Part shown: piece after piece, positions 1 through 11,609 of the stretch | Position numbering within the stretch: position 1 is the stretch's first letter | How the letters are laid out: the number at the start of each line of letters is the position of its first letter | Origin: Ilyonectria destructans | Taxonomy: Eukaryota > Ascomycota > Sordariomycetes > Hypocreales > Nectriaceae | Direction of reading: 5' to 3' | DNA length: 64,000 nucleotides | Assembly (NCBI GenBank): GCA_020740775.1 | Contig: JAHEWK010000010.1 | Location: 2,170,001-2,234,000 of the forward strand | Position numbers and translations under genes: made by a program | Notes under the pieces: generated by a model | Database searches by the model: none | What the model was told of the DNA's origin: nothing | The model's input: only the letters and a program-made list of their open reading frames with translations

Positions 1-3000
1 CGCCAGAGGCAAAGTCTCTAGGCTGCCCTGTCTGAAGTAGACATCGCCAGCCGAGACGAGGATTTGAATGTATTTCATGACAATCCATTTCATGTAGGCC
101 TGTGGTCTTCCTCGGGCAGTGGCGTGCGTGATGCTAGGGTTGTTTCGTCGTTCCATTACAGCAACATCTAGATTTGTCTTGTCCGGCCAGTCTTTGAACT
201 TGTCAATAAGGGCGTCCTTCATAGATGCTAGTTCTCTGAACGGCTTGAACTTCCAGCATGCCGTGCGATCGTCGCCAGAAGCAAGTGGTGATGCGGTGGG
301 GTCGAAGATGAGTCGGGCAGCGCGAAGGGCGAGGTCAAACTGCTGAGTCGCGTGGAAGCGATCAACCGCCATCAGGATAGCGTGGAGCCCAAGTTCCCAA
401 TTGTAAATGGCATACGAGGTGGCAAGCTCGTGATAGTTCCATATCTGCTTGGGCTTTCCAAACTCCTCGTTCGAGAGTCCATTGACGGCGGTAAACAACT
501 CCTCAAAGGCGTTGTCCCCCTTGCAGACTGTCTCCATGAAACCGGTTGAATGTTTATGTTCCATCACTTCACGCACGGCTGTGGTTTGGAACTTGACCGA
601 AGTAAGCGTGGCCAAGTCACACTCCTCCTCAGGGTACATGAAAACGGACTCGCCATTCGTGCCGCCGGTCTTCTCATCTACCACGAAACCGGTGACTTGA
701 TCATTTTTATCACCGCGCGGTGAAATGATCCAGGTAAAATCCACACTCTTAGTTTTAGGAGTCCTAGCCAAAAGAGGCTCCTTCTGAGATTTGTCATGCC
801 AGCGAGCATTGAGAGCAGATGTTCCGACCGTCTGTTTCGAATTGTATTTCTGAAACACGGTCGACATGGTGTGGTTGATCTCGTCCATCTGTTTGACAGA
901 GTTGTCTGCCGGGGCAACAACCCGCTCGTCATTGATCTCGAAACTCCCCAGGGAGCTGAAGGAGCTTGATGTTCGCCAGCACCCAACGTTGATGGTGATG
1001 CCAGACTCTTTTTCCATACTCTCGAATATCAGGTTGGATATCGGCGGCAGGCCCTTTGCTGTGTCGGTAGCCTTCCAGTCAACCGTGACTCGAGACTGAG
1101 AGATCCGTTTGGGAGTCCATTGACCGTCAACAAGCTCAGTCCAACCCATGCGCACTTCATACACACAAGGACTTCTAGCCATGTTCGGGGGATTCTCCGC
1201 TATTTGTAGAAATGTAGCCTTTTCTGGTTCTGAGCAGGCTGCCGCCGGCGCCATTGGATTCTCTGGGTTCTTCACCCTCACAATGATTTGTGGCAGATAC
1301 AAGAATAGGCGACCGTTTCGCACTACTGGGATAAGGTAGCTGCCCCCTTTGCCGTCAGGGAGAGTATTTCCGTCCCAGTCAACTTCGTGAGTCATGATAT
1401 CGATGTCGATCTTCGTCCAAGGAGACCAAAAGCTGTGATTGCCTATCCTCTCAACGTGCATTTTCCGGTAATAGAAGTCGTAAGGTGAGCTGCGTGTGCG
1501 GCCAAAGAAATGGTAGATCTCAGAGACGCCTTTGTGATATTCTCGGATGTACGTCTGGATGTCGAGATCGGCGATAGTATTGAGGCCCTGAACGTACTGT
1601 CGAATGGCTCGAGTGAACGTATCCCAACTCAGGTCCTTCTGCATGATGTTGGTCTCGAACTCGTCAAACAAAGGCGTTTTATCATCTCGCAGGCTGGGAT
1701 CGATCCAGTTTTCTGGGTATAGATAAGCCCTACGAGTTGCCTGCCAGGTATTATGCCGTTGCATCCAAGTCCACTTTTCCTGGTTGATATCCTGGCTAAC
1801 CACAGATGAATCGCGCTCAAGGCCGAGGAGACATCGTTGTACGAAAAGTTGGACCGTCGAAATAGCCTGCTTCATACGGGTAGTCTCCAGCTGTGGCCCC
1901 ATCTGTACGTCAATCATGAAGTACTCAAAGAGTCCATCCTCGTCCTCGATCCCCAATTTCTTCACGTAAGGTTGCCGAAGCAAGAACTGTACGAGGGCCG
2001 TTCTCTGTTTCTCGCGAATCGCTTTGGTGCAATGAGCCAGTTGCGACTCGGCAAGGCAAAGTTGCAATGACGATGCTGCCTTGAAGTCACGGTCGATCTT
2101 ACCTGGGCGAGAGGGTGTGGCAATATCGAACAATATGAGAACTGGTTCTGTCAACGGACTTCCTTGCGTGGAATCAAGTGTCGGTAGTGTTTTCATGATG
2201 GCCTGAAGGGAGACCAACTCGCTGATGTTTTTGAAAAGTGGCATGATCTCAGCAGCTTCCAACTTGGTGTATTTGACATCCAGAACCAGTGCCAATTTCG
2301 CATAGGGCCAGATCGTGGAATTGGACAGTTCCGTAACAAGGGACTCCATCGTTGCGCCAGCAGGAGGGTTGGACAGCCATCCCAACAAGTGGACGAAGGA
2401 CTCCGCATCGTTGGCAACTGAATCCCGGAGGTCTTGGTAGCTCTGTAAAGCACAGAGTTCTGGGAGAGACGGCGCATCCAAATTGAGGTGAATCATGCTC
2501 TTAATATCCCCAGAGGTCGTCAAGTACTTGAACTCCTCAAGGCCCAATCCTAGCTTCTTGACCAACCGAGCCAGACGCTCCACCGTCTCAAGTACCGAGG
2601 CCACGGTGGTGACAGTGCTGGCGGGTATCAAGTTGGTGCTGGCAAACGGCTTTGAGGTGGATTGATTCGTCATCCACGAGGAATCACTGAGGTTTGCCGA
2701 TGAGCTCAAAAGGTAGGATTGTCCGGTCGCCATCATTATCAGGTCCGACTGCCATGTCGAACCGGTCTTTTTAAGAGGCAGTTTTACTGAGTTGATGGAA
2801 AAAGTCGGTTCGTTGTCACTGATGAGAGTGAATCTGTACGAGTCGGAAGCCTTGGGACAAAAGAAGAATCCTGTGGACTGGTCTGTTGACTTCCCGGGGT
2901 CAAGGAAGTTGATATCTTGAAGGGACTTCAAAGCGCTTTGCGGGGTGTCATGTGCCTTTGTGGTTTCCGATATTTGAGCAGTCCTTGGTGTCGACTTGAC

Positions 3001-6000
3001 TTTGATAACCGGACTTGTGATGAGCATGGTGATGATTGTTGACTCTAGGCCGGAGACACTCTCGCCAATAGACTTCACTAGAGCTTCCTGGGTAGCTTGT
3101 TGTTCGATAATTGGGAGTGCCAACTTAGCAAACTCTGCCCTCCTCTTCTTGAGTGCCATTTCGACCTTTATGACTTTGTCATCGTCAGACATGCCTTCCG
3201 TCTGTTCCCGGATGTCGGCACCGAGGACTTTCCATGTGTTGTTCCGCTCAGTCTCGGAAGAATCGGCGCAAAGTCGCGAAGAGATTGCAGTCTTTGCCTC
3301 GTTTGACTTCTCTAAAAGCTCGTCAAGTAAGGGTTCAAGCTTCCCCAGGGCCTCGTTCCGATCCTTGAGATTCTTCGCAAGCTCCTCCTCCGTAAGGATC
3401 TTCTCGGGAGCATCCTTGGTATCCAGTTTGAGATCATACTTCTTCTTCTGAAACTCGGTCAGAGATTCCTTGGATAGTATACCATCTAGAGTGAATATTA
3501 TAACGCCCCCAATAAGATCAATACTGATGGAAATGTTGGCCGGGAGGGTGATCGTCCTGAGAAGCATTGGGTCCAAAGAAGAGATTTTCAAGTCAGCTGA
3601 TGTCTTTCCCGAACCTATTCCCAACTGTTAGAATCCAAATATGAAAATGCAGGCTGTTCAAATACTTACATTCAACAAAAGCCACCACTGACTTAGCAGT
3701 CTTAGCATCGTATAGCTGAGTGCACAAATCTACAATGTCTTGCGGCGTCGTCACTTCCTTGTCAATACGGGACCTCCATGCAGTTTCAAGAGCCCCCAAC
3801 TTGTTTGAGATAGAGGAAGTCAATGCTAGCGCAGTAGCATTGTATCCTCCTGACATCACAGGGGATGCAGAGCTGAGCGCCACGATGATATCTGCCGTCA
3901 TCCATCCCCGTTCTGATAATTGCCGCCATTGTCGGACAAGCTCCAGCGTTGTCCCTGGGTCTTGAAATATGTCCATCTGACGAGGGAGCAAAGGAATGAT
4001 TCGGAGATATTCTTCAGGGGTCGCGTTCAGCATGTTGCACATGGTGGAGTGACGGTAGATACTGGACAAGGTCTCCATATCCAAGTCGGTATAGGCACCG
4101 TCTTTCCATCCGCATGCACTGATCAGAGAATACAGTTCATCTGGACTTCGCTTGAGAGCCGTTTGTAAAGCCGGAATGTGGGTGTTGATTTCATTGGATG
4201 CTTCAAAGTATTTGCCGCTTTGATGATGAGGCCTGAAAACGTCGTCGCCGCTGAGTGTGGTTGCAGGTCCGAGGAAGGTAGTCTCGTAAACTGACCCCTT
4301 GCCGTGAGTACTGAGTGTTGACCACAGAGGAGCTATGGCGGAAACGGATATGCCTACAAGCTTGCTGAGCGCAATCGCGTGTGACAAGTTCTGCAGTAGC
4401 TGGAACGTGATGCCGCGTGATGTTTCAATCGAATTGATCATACCGTTTGTGACCATGTTTTCTGCAAGCGCTGAGATGACGGTGTCGAGTTTTTGAATGG
4501 ACCAGTCGAGCCGATTCTTCAACCGAATAAAACCCTGGAGCTCGTGGCATACTTCCTCTGTCAAGGGCGTTATGCCACGTTTCCCGGGCCCCACGGTAAC
4601 ATCGAGCACCATCAGCCTCATCTCTGAAAGCTGGCCTATGAAGACACGGGTGCCGGCATCATTGGTAATGACAAGCCGCCAGCCAAACCATAATGTGTCT
4701 GTGAGGTCAAGAATCTCCTGGAAGGACAGTCCAGAGCGGGGCATGAACTGAGCACGGATGAAGCCAAGGCCAGCTTTGTCATTCTCATTCAAATCCAACA
4801 TGGCTTTTGTTGATTCATATCCCCAGTTCCCGCAGGTAGATGGTATCTCCAGCCCCGTGAACATGTCCTCCTCACTTTCTTCTGATCCCAATCCGGCGAC
4901 CATGTCCAGAAACGTCCGTGGAAACACTGTCTCTCTGGCGATGGCGGCAAGATCCAGTGGCTGGAGACCCAGAGACTCACACATCAAAGCGCGACGCCAC
5001 ACATTTGTTGCAGCATTGGTAATTTCTTGTCTCTCGGCGGGCGCTTTCGGGAGCATCCTTCCAACCCCAGCAATCAAAGATGCCTCTGATCGAAAGATGG
5101 AAAGAACCTCGTGTCGAGAGAGGCCTATCACGTTCAGAAAGGTCCTTGTCGCATCTAGGGCCTGATTGAATGGAAACACATTCAAGGGGAACATTTGAGT
5201 GGCGATGTGATTCTGAAAGACAGACGTAGTTTGTGCGTTCTCCAGTGGCGATACCGTAGAAATTCCACCTTTTGTTGTCTCATTAACCGGCACCAGCGAG
5301 GGCGAATTCGCATCACCGCTGTTTTCAATGAATGACTCCAAAACTTCGTTGACAATGGCGATGTAGGGCAACATGTTCTTCGAGTTGGCGCATGTCAGTT
5401 GAAGGTCCAGGAGATCGGGCCTCCGCTTGGCGAGCGCATCGAGCACATTATTGAACTTATTTTTCCCGCTGGTACACATGCTCGAGCCCAAGAACTTGAG
5501 AAGATCGGCGAAATATGCTGATGGGCCGGTGACGGAGCAACAGTCTTCGCACTGTGATAACTGCAGTTCGAAAATGTCCGTCAGGTTATAAGTTTTCGTC
5601 GACGACTTAGTTTCAATGGTGGACGGTTGGGTTGCCAGCAACGACATTATTTCATTCGACGCCGCGTCTTTCTCTGGAGGTTGGCCATTGATCGAGTCGA
5701 AGTCGCTCTTGATACTGGTGAGGATGTTGACCCATGTCTCCTGGTTTCGGCAGTCAATAGCCGTGGCGTGGTCGTAAATCCTCCTGGCAGCTTCTTTCCC
5801 GATGGCGACAAAATCATCCGATTGTATCCCCATGCTAATGACGAACACCGACTGCGCAGTCGATGCGATATCATTGGCCGATTGGAGTCCCCAATTCAGA
5901 ATCGGATCGATGTGTCTCGGGTCAACCACCAGACAGTGAAGACGCTGAAGTGCCTTGAGGATGTCGTATACCTTATCCGCCTCGACATTGATGACTTTTT

Positions 6001-6580
6001 TCTGGTTTACCTGTTCTTCAATCTTGACATGCTCGACCGGGTTCTTGAAGAACCTCTCGTCGAACAAGATACGTTCTCTGAACTCAGCCGACACGATGGA
6101 TAAGTTTCCATCGACGGCCTTCTCCAGCGCAAGCTCTATTGCGTCATGGAGCTCATGTTTGGCGAGTAGCTTCTTGGCCCTGGCTGCGCCGAGGAGAACA
6201 GCAATAGGCTCTTTGACCCAGAGGCCCGACTTGAATTTGGCAAGTGTCTGCGCATCGCTCGCACGAAGTGATTCGTCGTAGTACAGTTTGAGCGCGACTT
6301 GTGATAGCAAGGTGAAGCGCTCCTCGCGCTTGAAAATGCAGCGTAGCAACTCGTCGTCCCAGCTTGCCAGTTCTCCAATTGACTTGATGAGTTGGAGTGT
6401 CTTGATTTCATCCAGTAGTAAGCCTCCTCCTTTCAAAACCGAGTCGATGGCCCCGCAAAAGGCGTTGTTGCTTCCTTCGACATACGCTTCTTGAAGTGAT
6501 TCGCCCAAGTCCGACGAATCTGAACCGATAAAGTCAAAAATATCCGCTAGGCCTTTCACCTCTGATGGTGGTGTGACCAT
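1..6580 (-). CDS. TcA-like insecticidal toxin complex subunit (partial, runs off left edge)
   Basis: This gene encodes the A component of a Tc (ABC) toxin, which in bacteria forms the pentameric receptor-binding and translocation channel. The start at 6580 has a good Kozak context (caccATGg). Exon 1 is 3670-6580 (about 970 codons) and exon 2 is 3614 down to base 1, open with no stop over some 1200 codons. The intron 3615-3669 has donor GTAAGT, branch CTAAC and acceptor TAG, and joins the two frames. Residues about 340-360 carry the VRP1 signature (QCEDCCSVTGPSAYFADLL). Residues around 1600 (RRAYLYPENWIDPSLRDD) match the neuraminidase-like / ABC-toxin N-terminal region, and YMKWIVMKYIQ at about 2143 is a TcA hallmark. 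The missing C-terminus should hold the remaining channel helices and the TcB-binding domain. No signal peptide is visible. The frame is intact within the window. Family assignment comes from these motifs; toxicity in this organism is inference. Confidence 0.9.
3615..3669 (-). other. Spliceosomal intron in the TcA-like gene
   Basis: Reading the minus strand, the donor is GTAAGT at 3669-3664, a CTAAC branch site lies near the 3' end, and the acceptor is TAG ending at 3615. The exon is in phase 1 at the junction. Without splicing the reading frame stops within about 26 codons; with splicing it continues open to the window edge. This is strong evidence that the gene has been adapted to a fungal nucleus. 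Confidence 0.88.
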
Positions 6581-7451
6581 GGTGAAAAAGCAAGCAAAGA
6601 ATAAAGGCTGGCCAAGATAGTGACGGTCGAGCCAAGGCAGATAGATGGAGTGATGTGTTAAGAATATGGCTTCTAGGCAGATGTCCTAGCCGCGTCAAAA
6701 GCGAGCTGGCTTCGAAGAGGCAGACTTGCATTAATCTCACTGAACTTCTGAAGCTGTCTATGTGGTCTTTCACATGCTCACTCATCGCAATCTACTAGTA
6801 CTCAAGGGGAGTGTGTGGAACGAGGAGACTGTCCACTTGTCTTATCCCTGTATGTCGTAGGGTCTAAGCAAGCTAGCTATGCCAATTTGATACTCACGTG
6901 GTCCATATTTGCGGCTGCGGCTTTTCCAATACTAGCAGATACGGCGTGCTCCGTAGAACTAGCGATTTCTTAGCCGTCAATATTCTCAGCTGTCCACTAC
7001 TGTACAAATCACGCGTCCCGCATCAATAGTTCTTGCCCCACCCTCTTATGGCGGTCCAGACTATCAAAAAAGGCTTCAGCTCGCCACTTTCCCACTCCAC
7101 TTTAGAATCCCTGCCATTACTAGATACAGCTAAGTACCGACGTAGCCCCCCACACAAAGGTACCGTATGTCCAGGTATCGATACAAACTCGACTCATATT
7201 CCGTGATTGCAGGCCATGCTTGTTCCGCATCGCTGCTTCTTTGAGATCAATTGAATTGCCGTCAATTCGAGCTCCCCATGACCACCCACTGCTTTAGGTC
7301 TTTACAACAAGACGTTCCCTGGCTGTCATCTCAGAAACCTTCTTCCTCCCGTCACGATTGAGCTGCATCAAGACACGTGACCCGTCTCTCACAGACACTT
7401 CGCTCCTACAAGGCCCTCACTATCGGCTTTCGGGCCATTCTTTCTCCAACG
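6581..7451. promoter_or_regulatory. Divergent intergenic promoter region of the Tc-like locus
   Basis: This gap of about 870 bases separates the TcA-like start (leftward) from the start of the unknown middle gene (rightward), so both promoters must lie here. I see no convincing ORF. The segment just before the middle gene (about 7260-7450) is pyrimidine-rich, as is common for fungal 5' leaders. No clear TATA box or named regulator site was identified. Co-regulation of the two genes is inference from the arrangement. Confidence 0.5.
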
Positions 7452-10239
7452 ATGGGTGACAACCAACCGATTAGCAATGATGGAAACTATTACGACAAGA
7501 TGAGTGGGATTTCGCAGGGCATCATCAATTCAAGCTTCCGAGATCTCTTCCAAGATGTCGAAGGCGTGTCTAAGATGTACTACCGTCATGCTGGCTTTGG
7601 CACGCTTGACGCCACGATGCATGCGCCAACCGTATTAATCGACGGCTTTTCAGAACAGCCCTTCAACATCCTGTATCGGCTGCGGTAAGGAAATCCTCAT
7701 CATGTTTGAGGAAAACTTGCTCATGTACTATCTCCGACTAGCATTAAATCCGGCGAAGTCATCTTCCCCAACGGGTACTCGGTGATTCTGGACGATTGGG
7801 TGCTCGTCGTCGATACGCCTTTGAAGGAGATGATCCTTGACATCCTACCGGAGGACTCGCCTGACCTGCAAGCCAGGAAGAAGAAGATGATGGCACATAC
7901 TGAGCACGCTTCTCAGTACTTCCCAACCAAGGACTACCAAGTTCAGCGAATTTCCGCAGCACTCGGTACCGCACGCTGGAGCTCTCCAGACCAGCGATAC
8001 AGCACTTGTTGTGATGCGAATACCAAGCAGACCATTCCCCTTCATGTCTGGGCTGCTCAGCACAAGGATGGTCGCTACCAGGCCGATGTGCTCAACTTGC
8101 TCCAACGTTGGGCTGAAGATAAAGAAGACGAAAGGATATCGACTCTGAGCCTCTATTTCACACCTCGTCAGGAAAAGCGTGAGTCAGCTGTCTTTATCTG
8201 CCCATCATGTGCGTCGACTAACCACCGCCAGCTACTGGAGTAAACCCGACTATTCGTAAGTGTCAACCTGGCCTGGATACCTGCTCTGGGGATGCGACGC
8301 GGCATGCTCTCTTTTGCCTACACTCAATCCGGTCGTATTTTAACTGTTTCTTCAACCTCCACAGGCCCTGTCCATCGTGTGACCCAAGTTCAGCGCTACG
8401 TCGGTGTCGATGGAACCGGACGCTACACAGGCGCGGGTAGCTATGAGTCGCGAGACCAGACTCACCCCCACGGTAGGTTTGAAAATGGCGACTATAATTG
8501 CTTAGTCTGCTGCGAGAACTTCGATGCGACTTCACGAGAGAAACGCACCGCTGGAATTCCCGAGAACTCCGTGGTCAGCCACCACAACGGCAGCCTCGCG
8601 CGCCCCGCCATGAATGGCCTGTCGCCCTTGTACGGATCAATTATCATAGACCGTCGCTTTTTTTTGCAGACTTTCTACCTGCCCCAACTACAGGAGATGT
8701 GCAAGGCGATTTTCATCGAACCGGGCCAGTCGAAGCTATCAATAATCCCCGGGGGAGCCGCTCTGACTTTGAACCCAACGTATGCTGTCGGGACTGAGCT
8801 CGAAGGGAAACCCCCACGACTGTCTTCTGATCCATTGTTCAATTTTAAGGTAACTCCTCGGGGTAACTTCATATGGCACGTTCGGTGGTATGATTCGGGC
8901 TCAATAGGCATAAACTCCTGGCAACATGTCGGCTCCGAGTGTTCGATTGCCATTCACTGGTCACCCAATTCTAATGTTCTGATGTTAGTCGGAGCTTCTT
9001 TGTATTCTTGTAGCTTTGATCCTGACTGTAAGCTATATTCGGCAGGTAAATCCATCGCACAGATGTAGGTTGTCACTCACAATACCACGTACTGTCACAA
9101 GTGTTGTTCATTCAACTGACACGCCTCTGGCTTCAGGTTTGCGTTCCAATGGACCTGGACTTTACACGTCAGGTGGAACGAATGCAAGGGTGAGATGCTC
9201 GGTCCTGAAATTTTAAGTCTCGACAACCAGGGTTTACCTCTTGATTGGAGTATCAGAAAAGCAGGGGATCCTAGCTACCTGGGTTCAACTATTGGGGTAA
9301 AGGTAGAGCACGACATTGAATCTAAACTTCGACATTCATTCAAGAAAGGAATAGCAGCTGTCATCGAAAATACCAAAGGCGGCCTGGGCATATCTGGCAA
9401 CGGTGTGTATCCTGGCTACGGTCACCTCAAGTACACGAACCCCACATTCACGGAGGAGGAGAAGAACATCGTCCTTAAAGCGGAATACGAAACGTAAGCC
9501 CTGTATTCAAGGCCCTCATTCCTATAACCATAGACTGACACCAGCATTTCCTAGACCGTCAAGCCCCGGCGGGACCACACCACTTCCTGGCATTCCTTCG
9601 ACGCCGTTCATCCAATTCAGTGACACTCTGGCGCTTACACAAGATCCGGTGCTTATGTGGACCATTGAATTTGACTACAACAAGGACTTGAAGCTTGGTA
9701 ATCTCATCCTCAGGGCTTCTAACCAGACAGCGGCTCCCGTCGCTTTCGTCTCCATTGCCGTCACTCTAATTCCAACGACCGAAGGGACAAACGCGGGTCA
9801 CAAGCTTTTCACTGGCAATGAGTGGAACGAGGAGTCAGAGTCAGTCATGCAGGCCAACTTCAAGCGGAAGGACACGACGACGACAACGAAGCGGAATGCC
9901 TTCCGCTTCGACCAAACTGTGACTACTTCTCCAGGAGGCATCATGTTTGACGTCAGTGCCAAAATGAGCTCCGTAGAGGCGGCCATCACCCCCAAGGCAC
10001 GGGAGCAGAACATCAACATCCACCAAAAGAAGGGCTTCGCTATCGAGCTTCAGGGCACCGTCCCAGCACTCGGCCAGTACGCTGTCAAGATTCAGGAGTC
10101 GTGGAAATACCCCAGAGGCACGGCTTCACAGAGAGGCCCGCTTGCTGTTAACTACTTGATTGTTGAACTTGGGCTCAACGCAGATGGCAAAGTCGAGTGG
10201 AACACTTGGGATGAGGGTGTGCGTCGAAAAAGAAGGTAA
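7452..10239 (+). CDS. Intron-rich protein between the two Tc-like genes, possibly P47/TULIP-like
   Basis: The proposed exons are 7452-7684, 7742-8178, 8232-8255, 8365-9064, 9137-9493 and 9555-10239, giving an 811-residue protein in one continuous frame. The third exon is only 24 nt, but it is flanked by good sites (CTAAC..CCAG before, GTAAGT after) and keeps the frame. The 9065 donor is the least certain junction; it was chosen because GTAGGT with a CTGAC branch restores phase. No signal peptide or membrane span is obvious. The layout resembles bacterial P47/OrfX (TULIP) proteins, which accompany toxin gene clusters: an N-terminal helix, a beta-rich stretch with IKSGEVIFPNG, then DRRFFLQTFYLPQL and repeated W/G beta strands. 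That similarity is by eye and weak. Its place inside the Tc locus suggests an accessory role. Otherwise the function is unknown. Confidence 0.72.
8232..8255 (+). other. 24-nt micro-exon
   Basis: The segment is bounded by acceptor CCAG (branch gactaac just upstream) and donor GTAAGT. It adds exactly eight codons across phases and links the flanking exons without a stop. Skipping it also keeps the frame, so alternative splicing is possible. Confidence 0.6.
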
Positions 10240-11609
10240 CCAAGGACTGAGAGTAACGACAGTGTGGCTGCTAGGTTGAGCAGCAACACCAACGGGTCTT
10301 GTTATTTTTGTATATTTCTTTTTGGGGAAAATAAAAACCCCCATTCGCCTTCTTTCTCGAATTGCTTTTTCCTATGATTGATGGGCTGGTGGTGTAGCCT
10401 GTGCGTCCTGAAAATCATGAGTGAGACCAAGCCAATCAAAGGCTGCTTACCCTACAATAACCAGAAATTGCCAGAATTTGCACAGTATCCAGCTTTTTAA
10501 AATTCATATCGAAACATTCAGTTCAAGTATCAATTAGATTGTTAATCTAGGAGGCATTGATTGAACTAGCCACGGTGGGAAAATGTAAGAATGTACTACT
10601 AGCCGCCATGGGCCGAACGCTTGCACCAAAAACTGACAGCTGTCAAATATATCGCCCATTGAGCGAGCATCATCTTCCATATGGAGTAAATAGAGCGGTG
10701 TGTTGTACCAATACTCTCCAATATCATCAATTCCCCTGTAGGTCACGTATCGACACGTTTCCGTCACAAGTCGTAGCCCCTCTTCTGCTGATCAATCATT
10801 TTTTAAAAGAAAAGAATTCACATCCTCTAAGCGATTACAAGTCCAACGTTCTAAGTTAGACCAGAGTGGCGGGGGCCGAGAGCGAGCTTTGGTTGAGACA
10901 ATCCCAAAGCTGTTCAGCCCGTCACGCTTTCAAGTCAGGCGCTATCGAGACGCTTGCTATGCATGGTTATCTGGAACAAGAAGTATCTCCACATCTCCAG
11001 TCACGCGGGTCGGTCCGAGCAGCGGCAATTAATCGGATAAGTTTCTAATTAGCCAAAAAGGGACACGACTGTCACATCTGGTACAGATACAAGTGAGCAG
11101 AGCGGTAAGTCGCCGGCGTTAAGCTTGACCTGTCTCATCGACCACGTACTTACCGTCCGAGCTAGCATTAGCTAGTTGATAAACTATTGAATGTAAGAAA
11201 TATGGCTGTTCGTTAATTCCAGGACTCTCGGTCTCCACCGCGAATGGCACCCACTGTACGCAAGTCCAGCATCGGCCGCTGCATTTGAATCCAAGCTAAG
11301 AGCAACTATCGACTGCCCGTGAACCACACGGATAGCACTGAAAATGTGGATTTCGAGTCAGATGTATCTGAGATTACGACTTGTCCAACTTGTGAGACAG
11401 ACTCCTACGCTCCAATCGTCCTGCGAGGATATCCAGCATTCCCTTGAGACAGGCACGAGATATCCTCACAGCAAGATTACTGTTCCTCTTCGTCCCTGGA
11501 CGATTGGCACTCAATATCAGACCAGTTGATGAGCAGCTCTGTTTGACTTGTTGCTCTATCCAGAGACCTCATTCGAAGAATTATTTGACTACCTTTCCTT
11601 TACCCAACC
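10240..11609. other. Gene-free spacer and putative promoter of the TcB-TcC gene
   Basis: These 1.37 kb hold only short, unconvincing ORFs. The stretch just after 10240 is T-rich and should be the 3' region of the middle gene. The part before 11610 should carry the promoter and 5' leader of the TcB-TcC fusion (start context aaccATGc). No TATA box, repeat or RNA gene was recognised. Confidence 0.5.

Noticed and set aside
2996..3451. 151-residue open frame on the plus strand, rich in Ser and Phe
   Set aside because: It lies antisense to the TcA-like coding exon, which has clear family motifs; composition is that of a shadow frame.
8473..8505. Possible 33-nt intron in the middle gene (gtaggt..cttag)
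   Set aside because: It is shorter than fungal introns usually are and reading through keeps the frame, so the exon was kept whole.
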